Shown: positions 1 through 8,939 of the stretch, piece after piece
Layout: each line of letters opens with the position of its first letter
Numbering within the stretch: the first letter of the stretch is position 1
Source: an uncultured Caldilineales bacterium
Lineage (GTDB): Bacteria > Chloroflexota > Anaerolineae > JAAEKA01
DNA: 64,000 bases
NCBI GenBank assembly: GCA_937907455.1
Contig: CALESQ010000013.1
Span: 62,001-126,000, forward strand
Direction of reading: 5' to 3'
Position numbers and translations under genes: made by a program
Notes under the pieces: model-generated
The model's database searches: none
The model's input: the letters and a program-made list of their open reading frames with translations, nothing else
What the model was told of the DNA's origin: nothing

Positions 1-490
1 GTGTTTCCGTGGTACCGGGCAGCAGTTGGGACGGCTGAAGCACGCCGCGCACAGTGACAGGCGCTTGCCCGCGGGGGTACTGCTGCCAGCGACCACTGGC
101 TACATCGTCGAAAGGCAGCCAGCCGCGATCAACCAATACCGCTTTGTTGCTGTCGCTCAGACGCAGGGGCACAATCCAGTGTGCGCCCGGTTGGCCGTTG
201 TAGGGCTGCTGCACCAGCAGCATCTCACCGGCAAAGTCGAATTCGCCGGTGGCTTCAGCGGGCACGTTGCGCACTGTGGCGCGCGTATCAGGCAGGGGCT
301 GGCGGTACAATGCCACTGCGTTGAGCGAGAGCGGCGCGGCCGCCAATTTGGCTGTCAGATCGGCATTGCGGGCAAGGCGCTGTTCGCGGCGCTCCAACTG
401 CCATACTCCCAAGCGGATCATCACCGCCATGGCAGCTAATACCAGCAGGGTGGCAAACAAAAATCGGCGACTAAACAGGGTGCGCAGCAT
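1..490 (-). CDS. SURF1-family cytochrome oxidase assembly protein (3' end missing)
   Basis: The reading frame opens with ATG at 490 and runs without a stop off the left edge, so only the N-terminal part (about 163 residues) is present. It starts with a membrane helix after LFSRRF, followed by the SURF1 signature GVWQLERR near residue 30. A periplasmic region then carries the family's WIVPLRLSD and VDRGWLPF stretches. SURF1 proteins help insert heme a into subunit I of aa3/caa3 oxidases. A GGAGG ribosome site lies about 10 bases before the ATG. The start overlaps the YtkA-like gene by 20 bases, which supports translation within the same oxidase operon. The C-terminal helix is outside the window. 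Confidence 0.87.
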   Translation of the reverse strand, partial: MLRTLFSRRFLFATLLVLAAMAVMIRLGVWQLERREQRLARNADLTAKLAAAPLSLNAVALYRQPLPDTRATVRNVPAEATGEFDFAGEMLLVQQPYNGQPGAHWIVPLRLSDSNKAVLVDRGWLPFDDVASGRWQQYPRGQAPVTVRGVLQPSQLLPGTTET

Positions 491-1082
491 GGCGACGTTT
501 CCTCCACCACCACCACAGCACCCCGGCCCCGCCCGCCAGCAGAGCGGCTGCCAGCATCACCTCGCCCGGGCCAAAGGCCAGCGGTGCAGGCTGCACAGCC
601 AATTCAAAGGTGATGCTGCCATTGCCTGCGGCGTCGCTATGGGCTACGGCAATTTGCCAAAGACCCGCTTTTGGCAGGGTCATGTCGGTTTCGTAATAGG
701 TTTTGATGGTAGCATTGTCGTGCGTGGCTGCGCTGATCACCGGTGCGGCGCTGGTGTCCATAAGCGTAGCGGTTACCTGAACCGCGGCATCAAGCACTGG
801 CCGTTGGGTTTCCGGCTGCACCAACGCTACCGTGACATGCAGCACGCCCGGCTGCGGTGGCTGCGGATTGGTCCACACATACACGTGATACGGCCCCGAC
901 GGCACATCCACTACCTGCGGTTGCCCGCCGCCGTGAGCCGAGGCCATCACCGGCAGCAGCAGCAAGGCCAACAGCGCCAGCACGCTTCCTGAAGCTGTGA
1001 TGATCCTGCTTTTAACGGTCGTGCGCTGTGATTTGCGAGGCAGGCGGGTCGTGCAGCAAGGGGAGTGTGGGTTTTCAGACAC
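471..1082 (-). CDS. YtkA/FixH-like secreted beta-domain protein
   Basis: The 203-residue protein is read from GTG at 1082. An AGGAG sits 6 bases upstream and the GTG overlaps the ctaG stop (GTGTCTGA). Longer upstream ATG starts would run deep into ctaG. A hydrophobic signal segment (about residues 26-46, ending MASAHGG) precedes a YtkA/CopC-type beta domain with YHVYVWTNPQPPQPG and KAGLWQIAVAHS. A C-terminal membrane helix and a WWWWRKRR anchor follow. Such domains are often found beside cox or copper genes and may help copper delivery to CuA or CuB; that role is inferred from position. The fold assignment is moderately sure. Confidence 0.75.
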   Translation of the reverse strand: MSENPHSPCCTTRLPRKSQRTTVKSRIITASGSVLALLALLLLPVMASAHGGGQPQVVDVPSGPYHVYVWTNPQPPQPGVLHVTVALVQPETQRPVLDAAVQVTATLMDTSAAPVISAATHDNATIKTYYETDMTLPKAGLWQIAVAHSDAAGNGSITFELAVQPAPLAFGPGEVMLAAALLAGGAGVLWWWWRKRRHAAHPV

Positions 1083-1959
1083 GGGTATCTCCTGTGGGCA
1101 ACCAGGCTGGATTGGTCTGCACTGGCTTTTTTGCCTCGTTGGCCACCAGATGGCTGAGCACCAGCAGCGCAGCCCAGAAAAACATCTCACTGCCGGGTAT
1201 CCACATCAGAATACCGGCAATCATCTGATCTTGCATTACTCCCAGGCTGGTGATGCGCGGCACATTGGCGTAGTAGGGATAGATCGGCTGCGGGGCAAAG
1301 GCGATCACCACACCGATGATCATGTTGACCGGCACCACCGAAATGGTGTAGACAATGCGTTGTCCAATGCTTAGTGAGCGATGCAGGCGCGGTGCGCAGC
1401 CCAGTACATGCCACCATAGCAGGGCAGTGCTAAAGAAAAAGCAGAGATGCTGAATGTCATGCACCAGGTTGTTGCGCAGTGCCAGGTCATACAGCGTGGG
1501 ATCGTGCCAGCCGATCAATACTGTGACATAAACCAGCCAGGAAATCCCCGGCGTGGTGATGCGGGCCAGGGCGCGTCGCCAGGGTGATCGGTCGTTCAGC
1601 AGCCGCGCAGCCGCCTTTTGTCCTTGTGTTGGCAGCCCCCATATCAGCACCGGAAAAGGGTCGCCGATCAGCAGCAGCGGCACGGCTAACATGCTCAACA
1701 GCAGGTGTTGTGTCATGTGCAGGAAGAAAAGCTGGCCGCTCAGCACATCAATTGGCGACATCAACGCAATGCCGATGCTGGCTAGCCCCAGCCAATAGGT
1801 GACGAGACGCCAGCCTGTGGCCCAGCGCGTGCGTCGGCCCTCGACGCGGGCCTGGCGGCGCAGCCGAAGCCAGCCGCGGCCATAGACCAACGCCAGGGCG
1901 ATCAAGATCACCAGTACTTCGGGACGCCAGTCCCACGACAGCAACAAAGCCTTGGTCAT
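1075..1959 (-). CDS. ctaG: caa3-type oxidase assembly factor CtaG
   Basis: The 294-residue protein has about seven membrane segments and the caa3_CtaG pattern: FLHMTQHLLLSMLAVPLLL, then LVHDIQHLCFFFSTALLWW, and a final QMIAGILMW helix. The histidines in MTQH and HDIQH are family hallmarks. CtaG proteins of this type support assembly of caa3 oxidases, probably in copper insertion. The gene lies 90 bases after coxC, separated by a short inverted repeat, and overlaps the following YtkA-like gene by 8 bases. The initiator ATG at 1959 gives the normal family length. Confidence 0.88.
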   Translation of the reverse strand: MTKALLLSWDWRPEVLVILIALALVYGRGWLRLRRQARVEGRRTRWATGWRLVTYWLGLASIGIALMSPIDVLSGQLFFLHMTQHLLLSMLAVPLLLIGDPFPVLIWGLPTQGQKAAARLLNDRSPWRRALARITTPGISWLVYVTVLIGWHDPTLYDLALRNNLVHDIQHLCFFFSTALLWWHVLGCAPRLHRSLSIGQRIVYTISVVPVNMIIGVVIAFAPQPIYPYYANVPRITSLGVMQDQMIAGILMWIPGSEMFFWAALLVLSHLVANEAKKPVQTNPAWLPTGDTRV

Positions 1960-1988
1960 AGCAGATTAGAATGAAGGGGTAAATAGCA

Positions 1989-2019
1989 AGGAGTAAGCAG
2001 CGCGGGGCCGCTTACTCCT
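1989..2019. repeat. 10-bp inverted repeat between coxC and ctaG
   Basis: AGGAGTAAGC and GCTTACTCCT pair perfectly around an 11-base GC-rich loop. There is no immediate T-run on the minus strand, so it is not a classic terminator. It could be an mRNA-processing or stability hairpin that separates the structural cox genes from the assembly genes. The TTACT words recur in other spacers of this window. Confidence 0.6.
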
Positions 2020-2049
2020 CACTTCTCGCCTTTTTATACGGGATGACAG

Positions 2050-2691
2050 TTAATGCGCAGCGGCATGGACACCCACACCGATCAGATAGATCGCCGGATA
2101 GAAGAACACCCAGACCAGGTCTACATAATGCCAGTAAATGGCGGTAGCTTCCACGCCCCAGTGCTCGCGCGCTGAGAAATGGCCCTTGCGCCCCAGGTTC
2201 CATAGCAGCAACAGCATGATCACACCGCTCAGGACATGCAGTGCGTGCATGCCGGTCATGCCGTAGATCACCGCGCCATACACGCCATCGGTAGGGCTGA
2301 TATGGCGGCCCAGCACGAAGTTGCCCTCTTCCATGCGCCAGCCCCATTCAAACACCAGCACGCCCAGCAGGAAGAGTGTGCCCAGCAGTGCGGTGAGCAG
2401 AGTGAAGCGCAGGAAGGTCGGGCGATCATCGTGCGCAATGGCGGTTTCGGCGCGGTTCATTGAAAAACTGCTTAACAGCAGCACTACGGTGATCAGCAGG
2501 GGGATGATCTGGTAGCTGACAGCCAGCGGGCCAATCATGGTGGGTTCCATGGAGGGCCGGGTATTGCCCCACAGGAAAAAGCGCGCCACCAGCAACCCGC
2601 CGAAAAGGAATGCCTCTGACAGGAAGAACAACCACATCCCCATGCGGTTGCGCCGCGTCAGGTCTTGATAGGAGTCGGCTATGGCTGACAT
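2050..2691 (-). CDS. coxC: cytochrome c oxidase subunit III
   Basis: The 213-residue membrane protein has five predicted helices, the short bacterial form that lacks the first two helices of the mitochondrial subunit. It shows the subunit III marks MWLFFLSEAFLFGGL near the start, GMTGMHALHV, and YWHYVDLVWVFFYPAIYL at the C-terminus. Its start codon directly follows the stop of the subunit IV gene (TAGATG), and a GGAGG site lies in the end of that gene. This indicates translational coupling. It stabilises subunit I in the caa3 complex. Confidence 0.93.
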   Translation of the reverse strand: MSAIADSYQDLTRRNRMGMWLFFLSEAFLFGGLLVARFFLWGNTRPSMEPTMIGPLAVSYQIIPLLITVVLLLSSFSMNRAETAIAHDDRPTFLRFTLLTALLGTLFLLGVLVFEWGWRMEEGNFVLGRHISPTDGVYGAVIYGMTGMHALHVLSGVIMLLLLWNLGRKGHFSAREHWGVEATAIYWHYVDLVWVFFYPAIYLIGVGVHAAAH

Positions 2692-3054
2692 CTAGTGGGC
2701 CTCCTCGTTGCGCCACACCGTGGCCATGTGCATGAAATAGGACATGATGACGGCAGCTTTCAGGATCATGATTACGAACATCAAGGCCGCTGAGTTGAGC
2801 GGGGCCAGGATGAATTCGACGATAGTCAGGACGGCCAGGCCCAGCAGCACCATCAGGCCGGTGCGATAGGCGGTATGGCGCTTGGTGCTAAGGCGCACAT
2901 AGTCAGGGCCATAGGCCGGAGCCGCGACAAGCTCGGCACCTTTGCCGCTTTTGGGTTCACCGGGCATCAACCAGGTGAGCGCCCACAGACCGGCAAGGAT
3001 CATACTGCCCAACAGCATGGGCAGGATGATGGTGGCTAATGCAATGTTTTCCAT
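2692..3054 (-). CDS. cytochrome c oxidase subunit IV-like protein
   Basis: The 120-residue protein has three hydrophobic helices. The middle part, YRTGLMVLLGLAVLTIVEF, and the C-terminal LKAAVIMSYFMHM motif fit the prokaryotic oxidase subunit IV family. The first helix at the N-terminus is followed by a soluble loop that is longer than in minimal subunit IV proteins. It sits between coxA (27-base gap) and coxC (adjacent), the usual place for this subunit. It probably stabilises CuB binding during assembly. Confidence 0.85.
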   Translation of the reverse strand: MENIALATIILPMLLGSMILAGLWALTWLMPGEPKSGKGAELVAAPAYGPDYVRLSTKRHTAYRTGLMVLLGLAVLTIVEFILAPLNSAALMFVIMILKAAVIMSYFMHMATVWRNEEAH

Positions 3055-3081
3055 AAGGTAGGTCTCCGTGCCTGGCGTGGA

Positions 3082-5013
3082 TCAGTCGCCACCGGCCAGC
3101 GGGGCATGGGCCAGCGTGGGGGCAGCGAACTGCACGTAGGTTGAGCCGGGTTTGCCGTAGTCATACGGCTCACCCACCACCACCGGCAGCGAGGCATAGC
3201 TCATCTCCGGCATGGGTGAAGGGATTTGCCATTCCAGTCCGCGCGAGCGCCACGGGTTTGCTCCGGCGTGGCGGGCACGCCACGACAGCACGAACAGGTT
3301 CAGCACCATCACCAGCACCGACAGGAAGATCACAAAGCCGGCGATGGTTACCATCATCTGCGCAGTGCCAATATCCAGACCGACTTCGTAGGTGGCGATG
3401 CGGCGTCTCATGCCGTGCATTCCAACGAAGATTTGGCCCAGGCTCATTACCCAGAAAGCCGGGGTCATCAGCCAGAAGTGCAGCTTGCCCAACGCTTCGT
3501 TGTACATGCGGCCAGTCGCTTTTGGATACCAGTAGTACAGCGCTGCGAAGAAGGGGAACACGAAACCGCCGAACATGGTAGCGTGGAAATGCCCTACCAC
3601 GTAATAGGTATCATGCAGGTTCATGTCGGTGGTCACAGTGCCCAAGGGCGGCCCGGTCAACCCGCCGATAAGAAAGACGGAGATCGCACCTAACGAGAAA
3701 AGCATCGGCGTTTTATACTCGATGCGTCCACCCCACAGCGTGCCCAGCCAGCTAAAGAACTTAACACCGGTCGGCACCGCCACCAGCAGGGTAGACATCA
3801 TAAAGGGGGCGCGCAGGAAGTTGCTCATGCCTGAAACAAACATGTGGTGCGCCCACACCAGAAAGCCTACCAGGGCAATAGCCATGCTGGACATGGCCAC
3901 CCATTTGTAGCCGAACAGTGGCTTGCGGGCAAACACCGGCAGCAGCTCGCTGATGATACCCAGCCCCGGCAGGATGAACACGTACACCGCCGGATGCGAG
4001 TAGAACCAGAAGAGATGTTGGAAGAGAATGGGATTGCCGCCGCCCACCCATTTATCCACCTCGTACCAGACTACGCCGCCGGGATCGAAAAAGCCCATGC
4101 CCAGGATGCGCTGAGTCAGCACCATCAAAAAGGAGAGGCCGATGAGCTGCGTGGCGGTAAGCTGAATGATGGCTGTGGCAAACGCAGCCCACACGAAGAT
4201 GGGCATACGGAACAGGCTCATGCCGGGCGAGCGCATGGTTAGCGTGGTGACGATGATGTTCACCGAGCCGAGGATTGAGGAAAGGCCGATGAAGAACACG
4301 CCCAGGAAGAAGTACTGCACACCCACCGGTGCTTGCGCACTGAGCGGAGGGTAGCCCGTCCAACCGGTGTTCCAGCCACCGATGAACATGGCAATCATCA
4401 GCAGCAGCGCGCCGGGTACATTGATCCAATAGGCAAAGGCGTTCAGGCGGGGAAAGGCCATGTCGTTGGCGCCGATCATCAACGGCACCAGGTAGTTGGA
4501 CATGGCGCCAACGCCCAGCAGAATGCTGCCGATCATAATCATGCCGTGGGCGCTGATCATAGTGTTGAAGACATCGGCAGCGATGAATTTCATTTCAGGT
4601 TGTGCCAGTTGCAAGCGGAAAAGCATGGCCAGTGTGCCGCCCACCCCTAGCACCAGAATGCCGGTGACGCCGTACTGCACGCCGATCACCTTGTGGCTGT
4701 AGTCAACGCTGAAATAGCGCGTCCATTCCGGCGAACCGGGGATGCGTGCGCCGTGGTGAAAAGGTGTTTTAATGCCCACCGCCCACTTCAGCCAGTCGGT
4801 CATCGAGCCAACGCCCACCATAAAGCCGATGGCAAAGAAGATGGCAGCCACTACCATGGCTGGTTCGTAGGCCGCAGGGCCGCTTACTCCGGTTTTCCAG
4901 GCAGCGGGCAGGCCCAGCAGCAGGCGCATGGCGACCACCAGGCTGAAGCCCATCACCCAGCCCACCAGGCCACCGAACAGCCCTTGCACAAGTCCTAGTC
5001 TGAGTATACGCAT
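3082..5013 (-). CDS. coxA: cytochrome c oxidase subunit I, A2-type heme-copper oxidase
   Basis: The 643-residue catalytic subunit binds heme a, heme a3 and CuB. Visible ligands are H156 (ISAHGMIM, heme a), H340, H389 and H390 (CuB), and H475/H477 in VGHFHATM. The CuB helix reads YSHPAVY at 338-344. The glutamate of A1-type enzymes (HPEVY) is therefore replaced by Ala, while the Tyr-Ser pair typical of A2-type caa3 oxidases is present, along with the cross-link tyrosine Y344. About 100 extra N-terminal residues add membrane helices before the conserved core. A GGAGA site precedes the ATG. The gene lies 36 bases after coxB and is the core of the operon. Confidence 0.95.
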   Translation of the reverse strand: MRILRLGLVQGLFGGLVGWVMGFSLVVAMRLLLGLPAAWKTGVSGPAAYEPAMVVAAIFFAIGFMVGVGSMTDWLKWAVGIKTPFHHGARIPGSPEWTRYFSVDYSHKVIGVQYGVTGILVLGVGGTLAMLFRLQLAQPEMKFIAADVFNTMISAHGMIMIGSILLGVGAMSNYLVPLMIGANDMAFPRLNAFAYWINVPGALLLMIAMFIGGWNTGWTGYPPLSAQAPVGVQYFFLGVFFIGLSSILGSVNIIVTTLTMRSPGMSLFRMPIFVWAAFATAIIQLTATQLIGLSFLMVLTQRILGMGFFDPGGVVWYEVDKWVGGGNPILFQHLFWFYSHPAVYVFILPGLGIISELLPVFARKPLFGYKWVAMSSMAIALVGFLVWAHHMFVSGMSNFLRAPFMMSTLLVAVPTGVKFFSWLGTLWGGRIEYKTPMLFSLGAISVFLIGGLTGPPLGTVTTDMNLHDTYYVVGHFHATMFGGFVFPFFAALYYWYPKATGRMYNEALGKLHFWLMTPAFWVMSLGQIFVGMHGMRRRIATYEVGLDIGTAQMMVTIAGFVIFLSVLVMVLNLFVLSWRARHAGANPWRSRGLEWQIPSPMPEMSYASLPVVVGEPYDYGKPGSTYVQFAAPTLAHAPLAGGD

Positions 5014-5049
5014 GAAGTAGTCTCCTTCAATGTAGCGTTTGTGGCAATG

Positions 5050-6099
5050 CTATTCCAGCGTCTTGATATACTCGATCAGCGCCTGGATTTGGCGGTCCGA
5101 CAGCACATCACCATAGGTGAGTGGCATGATCGGCTGGAAGCCGGCCACCACCTGCGAGTTAGGCTCAAGGATAGACTGGCGGATGTAGGCTTCATCTATC
5201 AGCACGGTGCTGCCATCAACCAGCTCTACTTCGTGGCCGAAGATGCCCTTCCAGGTCGGGCCGGGCAGGCCGGGGTCACCGCTGATGTTGTGGCAGGCGA
5301 TGCAACCCTGGCTGGTGTGCAGCTCTTGCCCCAGCGCCGCCAGGCGCTCTGGCGACACCGCCGCGCGCTGCTCGGCTACCCAGGCATCGAAATCGGCCTG
5401 GTTGACCACATTGACATCGGCCAGCATGGTGGTGTGGCCGGTGCCGCACAGCTCGTTGCAGCGCACTTTGTATTGCCCCACCTTGTCCGGAGTGACGCGC
5501 AACTGCGTAGGCACACCCGGCACCAGGTCTTGCTTGACACGGAACTCCGGCACGTAGAAATCATGGATGACATCCTGAGCCAGCGATTTCATTTTGAAGA
5601 GAACAGGCCGGCCTACGGGCAGGTTCAACGCAGTGGCTTCGCTGACCCCCAGTTCGGGATAGGCAAATTGCCAACCGAAGCTGAAGGCTGTTACCTCGAC
5701 TACCATTTCATCTGGCTGGGCTGCGGTAACCTGGCGCAGGGTTTGGGCACCGAGCACTCCGAAGATCAGTACAATGATCAGCGGCAGCACGGTCCAGGCG
5801 ATTTCCAGCTTGGTATGGCCTTCAAAATGGTCGCCATCGCGTTCGTCGCCCTTTTGGCGGCGGAACACGAACAGGCTGTACAGCATGAACACCATCACCA
5901 GCGCGAACAAAAAGCCGATCACAGCCAAGTGAAGATCAAACATTTGATCAATCACTATGGCCTGTGTGCTGGCGCGGGGAAACTTGGGCAGCGCTTGCAA
6001 ACCAAGTGCAGCCGCAGCAGCTACCACGATCACCAGCACAGAAACGATGATGAAGTGCCTGGTATAGCTGCGCTTCGGGGTTCCTTGCTCCATTGTCAC
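5050..6099 (-). CDS. coxB: cytochrome c oxidase subunit II with fused cytochrome c (caa3)
   Basis: The 349-residue protein has an N-terminal helix (about 16-36), the usual two-helix subunit II hairpin (about 50-80 and 98-118) and a periplasmic cupredoxin domain. The CuA ligands are H179, C214, E216, C218, H222 and M225 in CNELCGTGHTTM. The aromatic SFGWQF stretch is near 140. A C-terminal class I cytochrome c domain carries CIACH (266-270) with a distal Met likely at 325 (FQPIMP). The fused heme makes this a caa3 enzyme that accepts electrons through its own cytochrome c. It is the first gene of the operon; its promoter must lie in 6100-6300, back to back with the metal regulator. Confidence 0.95.
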   Translation of the reverse strand: MTMEQGTPKRSYTRHFIIVSVLVIVVAAAAALGLQALPKFPRASTQAIVIDQMFDLHLAVIGFLFALVMVFMLYSLFVFRRQKGDERDGDHFEGHTKLEIAWTVLPLIIVLIFGVLGAQTLRQVTAAQPDEMVVEVTAFSFGWQFAYPELGVSEATALNLPVGRPVLFKMKSLAQDVIHDFYVPEFRVKQDLVPGVPTQLRVTPDKVGQYKVRCNELCGTGHTTMLADVNVVNQADFDAWVAEQRAAVSPERLAALGQELHTSQGCIACHNISGDPGLPGPTWKGIFGHEVELVDGSTVLIDEAYIRQSILEPNSQVVAGFQPIMPLTYGDVLSDRQIQALIEYIKTLE

Positions 6100-6179
6100 T
6101 TGCTCCCTTGCAGATGATCTGCGCGACTATAGCGCCTGTTTGAAGAGAACAGCCGCACAGCCGGGCATTGTACAGTTAA

Positions 6180-6207
6180 TTGACTTTGGTTTCGTTCGTA
6201 GTATAAT
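6180..6207 (+). promoter_or_regulatory. sigma-70 promoter of the DtxR-family gene
   Basis: TTGACT at 6180-6185 and TATAAT at 6202-6207 are separated by 16 bases. They drive rightward transcription towards the regulator at 6305, leaving a leader of about 90 bases. Confidence 0.7.
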
Positions 6208-6222
6208 AGCGGAATAGAAGAT

Positions 6223-6283
6223 AATCTAGATATTTATGAGAAATTTCGTGGAAATATACTTGTAAACGGATTTAAATCTAGAT
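6223..6283 (+). promoter_or_regulatory. Candidate operator: AATCTAGAT direct repeat
   Basis: The 9-mer AATCTAGAT, itself containing the palindrome ATCTAGAT, occurs at 6223-6231 and again at 6275-6283. The copies are exactly 52 bp (five helical turns) apart, in an AT-rich leader between the divergent regulator and coxB genes. The even phasing suggests a two-site operator, possibly for the adjacent metal regulator. This is inference only. Confidence 0.4.
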
Positions 6284-6304
6284 GAAAACAGACGAGGATA
6301 TGCC

Positions 6305-6961
6305 ATGACCGTCACTGCCTCGATGCAACGCTATGCGGCTGAACTGTATCGCCTGCAACAGGAGCGCACCCAGGTGCCCGTCTCCTGTTTAACGGAATGT
6401 ATTGGTGCGTCGGCGCAGGCTACCGCCCAGATGGTGCGCCGCCTGCATACGCAGGGGTTTCTGGTGCATGAACCATACCGCGGCGTGCAACTCACCGCGC
6501 AGGGCGAGCAGATCGCTATGCCTGCGCTGCGTCGCCACCGCATCACCGAGGTGTTTTTGGTGCAGGTGATGCGGTATGATTGGGCCGATGTACACGATCT
6601 GGCCGATTCGTTTGAGCAGGGCGTGAACGAGGAGCTTGAGGCGCGCATGGCTGCCATGACCGGCTATCCGCAACGTTGCCCCCACGGTGAACCTATCCCG
6701 TCATGCGAAGGTGTGATGCCCCTGGTTAATGATCGCCCCCTGGTCGAGCTGGTGCCCGGGGTTAACTGCCTGATCAGCCGTGTGCGCACGCATAATCAGG
6801 AAAAACTGCGCTATATTGCCAGCCTGGGCCTGTTGCCCGGAGAAACGTTTACCCTGCTGAACTGCGCGCCCTTTCAGGGGCCGCTGCGCTTGAAGTTCAA
6901 GCGCCACGATCATGTGATCGGCCATGAACTGGCGCGCAGTCTGTGGGTAGAAGTGATGTAG
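6305..6961 (+). CDS. DtxR/MntR-family metal-dependent transcriptional regulator
   Basis: The 218-residue protein has an N-terminal winged helix (about 1-65: LTECIGASAQATAQMVRRLH). A metal-binding dimerisation domain follows, with MRYDWADVHDLADSFE and CPHGEPIPS (about 95-140). A C-terminal FeoA/SH3-like domain spans about 145-218. DtxR/MntR proteins bind Fe(II) or Mn(II) and repress uptake genes. Which metal is sensed cannot be told from the sequence. A GAGG lies about 9 bases before the ATG. It is divergent from the caa3 operon and convergent with glgE, so it may act on itself and possibly on the heme-copper oxidase genes. Confidence 0.88.
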   Translation: MTVTASMQRYAAELYRLQQERTQVPVSCLTECIGASAQATAQMVRRLHTQGFLVHEPYRGVQLTAQGEQIAMPALRRHRITEVFLVQVMRYDWADVHDLADSFEQGVNEELEARMAAMTGYPQRCPHGEPIPSCEGVMPLVNDRPLVELVPGVNCLISRVRTHNQEKLRYIASLGLLPGETFTLLNCAPFQGPLRLKFKRHDHVIGHELARSLWVEVM

Positions 6962-6964
6962 CTC

Positions 6965-8926
6965 TTAGCGGATGATGGTGAAGATGTGGCCCATCTTGCC
7001 CGCCGGGTCCAACCGCACGTAGTTGGTTGCCCCCTGCCAGCGGTAATGCTCGTCGTGCAGCAGGTCATAAACCTGGTACGCGGCTTGCTCGCTCAGGCCA
7101 AATTCGGCCAGTGGCAGATGTATCAGCGACTCTTGCACATGGAAGGGGTCCAGGTTTACCAGACAAACGACAATGTCAGAGCGGTCTTCGTTCATTTTGG
7201 CATAGCCGATGATCTGGTCGTTGTCTACGGGGAAAAACAGCACGTCGTTGTAGCCTTGCAGCGCCGGATGCTGGCGGCGAATGTGGTTCAGCCGCGTGAA
7301 AAGCGGGGTGAGGTTGTCGGGGCTGGCTACGCTCCAATCGCGCTGTCTGATTTCGTACTTTTCTGAATCGAGGTACTCTTCACGGCCAGGGATGGGGGTA
7401 TTTTCGCACAGCTCAAAGCCACTGTAGATGCCATATACTGATGACAGGGTGGCGGCCAGAATGGCGCGCATGATAAAGGCGGGCCGTCCCCCTTTTTGCA
7501 GCGGCACCGGCAGGATGTCGGGCGTGTTGGCGAAAAAGTTACCGGTGTAGTAGTCCTTCATCGGCCCGCCGGTTAGCTCGGTGACGTATTCGGTCAGCTC
7601 GGCTTTGTTGTCGCGCCAGGTGAAATAGGTGTAGGATTGGCTGAAGCCGGCTTTGGCCAGCAGGCGCATCATCTTGGGCTTGGTGAAGGCTTCGGCCAGG
7701 AAGATCACGCCGGGGTGCTGCTGATGCACTTCAGCGATCACCCATTCCCAGAACGCCACCGGTTTGGTGTGCGGGTTGTCCACGCGAAAGGTGGTGACGC
7801 CCTTTTCCACCCAGAAGAGGAAGATGTGCAGCATTTCGCGCCACAAGCCTTCGCGGTCTTCGGTGCCGAAGTTCAGCGGATAGACATCCTGGTACTTCTT
7901 TGGCGGGTTTTCGGCGTATTTGATTGAGCCGTCGGGGCGGTGATAGAACCAGTCGGGATGCTCGGCCACATAGGGGTGGTCCGGTGAGCAGTTCATCACG
8001 TAGTCCAGGGCGATTTCTATGCCCTGGTCGCGGCAGGCTGCGGCAAAGGCATCCCAATCTTCCCAGGTTCCCAATTTTGGTTCCAAGGCAGTGTGGCCGC
8101 CGTACTCGTTGCCGATGGCCCACGGGCTGCCCACATCGCCGGGTTGGGCGGTCAGACTGTTGTTTTTGCCTTTACGAAAGGCGTGGCCGATGGGGTGGAT
8201 TGGTGGCAGATATATCACGTCAAAGCCCATTGCTTTGATGCGCGCCAGCGTGGTGATGCTGTCGCGCAGTGTGCCGTGTTGGCCGGGGATGGGGCTTTGC
8301 GAGCGCGGGAAGAATTCGTACCAGGCGGCAAAGCGGGCAACGGGGCGCGTGGTCATCACGGCCAGATAGGGCGCATACTCGGCACCTTCGCTGCGGTCGG
8401 GATAACGTGCCATCAGCGCGGCCATCTCTGAGCCAGTGCCCAAGGCAATGGCTTTTTCCTGTTCGTCGGTCTGCACCGCGGCTTCCATGCGGCTGATCAG
8501 CCCTGCTAGCTGCTGCTTGTCGTCGCCTGCGGCCAGCGCCAGCGATACCCGCAAAATAGCCAGCCCCTCCAGCAATTCACTGGTGAGGGAGGCGCCGGGC
8601 AGATTTTTCTTGCCGATTTCGTCTACCCATGACAGATAGCGTTCGGCATAGCCTTCCACGGTGTATTCCCAGCGGCCCAGCGTGTCGGGGATGAACTCGC
8701 CGCGCCAACGGTCATTGTCCCAAAAGCTCATGGGCGCTTGCTGCCAGGCACTTTCACCGGCACGGCGATACTTCACCAGCGCAGCCAGCTTGTCGTGCCC
8801 TTCCTTATAGATATCGGCGAAAACCACGACTTTTTCGCCCACTACACGTTTGATGGGATAGCGCGCACAGTCAATTTGCGGTTCAACGGCTTCGATGAGA
8901 ACACGGGGATAATCTTTGGGAAACAT
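6965..8926 (-). CDS. glgE: alpha-1,4-glucan:maltose-1-phosphate maltosyltransferase GlgE
   Basis: The 653-residue GH13_3 enzyme transfers maltose from maltose 1-phosphate to the end of an alpha-1,4-glucan. It has the N-terminal beta domain, a helical insert (about 110-175) and the catalytic barrel. Signatures are YLPPIHPIGHAFRKGKNN near 240, nucleophile D383 in FRVDNPHTKP, and acid/base E412 in LAEAF. Length is as expected for the family. The glycosyltransferase downstream on the minus strand order is upstream in the genome at 9037-10248 and probably supplies maltose 1-phosphate. Stop codons of glgE and the metal regulator converge 3 bases apart. Confidence 0.95.
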   Translation of the reverse strand: MFPKDYPRVLIEAVEPQIDCARYPIKRVVGEKVVVFADIYKEGHDKLAALVKYRRAGESAWQQAPMSFWDNDRWRGEFIPDTLGRWEYTVEGYAERYLSWVDEIGKKNLPGASLTSELLEGLAILRVSLALAAGDDKQQLAGLISRMEAAVQTDEQEKAIALGTGSEMAALMARYPDRSEGAEYAPYLAVMTTRPVARFAAWYEFFPRSQSPIPGQHGTLRDSITTLARIKAMGFDVIYLPPIHPIGHAFRKGKNNSLTAQPGDVGSPWAIGNEYGGHTALEPKLGTWEDWDAFAAACRDQGIEIALDYVMNCSPDHPYVAEHPDWFYHRPDGSIKYAENPPKKYQDVYPLNFGTEDREGLWREMLHIFLFWVEKGVTTFRVDNPHTKPVAFWEWVIAEVHQQHPGVIFLAEAFTKPKMMRLLAKAGFSQSYTYFTWRDNKAELTEYVTELTGGPMKDYYTGNFFANTPDILPVPLQKGGRPAFIMRAILAATLSSVYGIYSGFELCENTPIPGREEYLDSEKYEIRQRDWSVASPDNLTPLFTRLNHIRRQHPALQGYNDVLFFPVDNDQIIGYAKMNEDRSDIVVCLVNLDPFHVQESLIHLPLAEFGLSEQAAYQVYDLLHDEHYRWQGATNYVRLDPAGKMGHIFTIIR

Positions 8927-8939
8927 GGAAGCTCCGTGG

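Noticed and set aside
5041..6117. 358-codon plus-strand frame
   Set aside because: It is antisense to coxB, whose metal ligands are all present.
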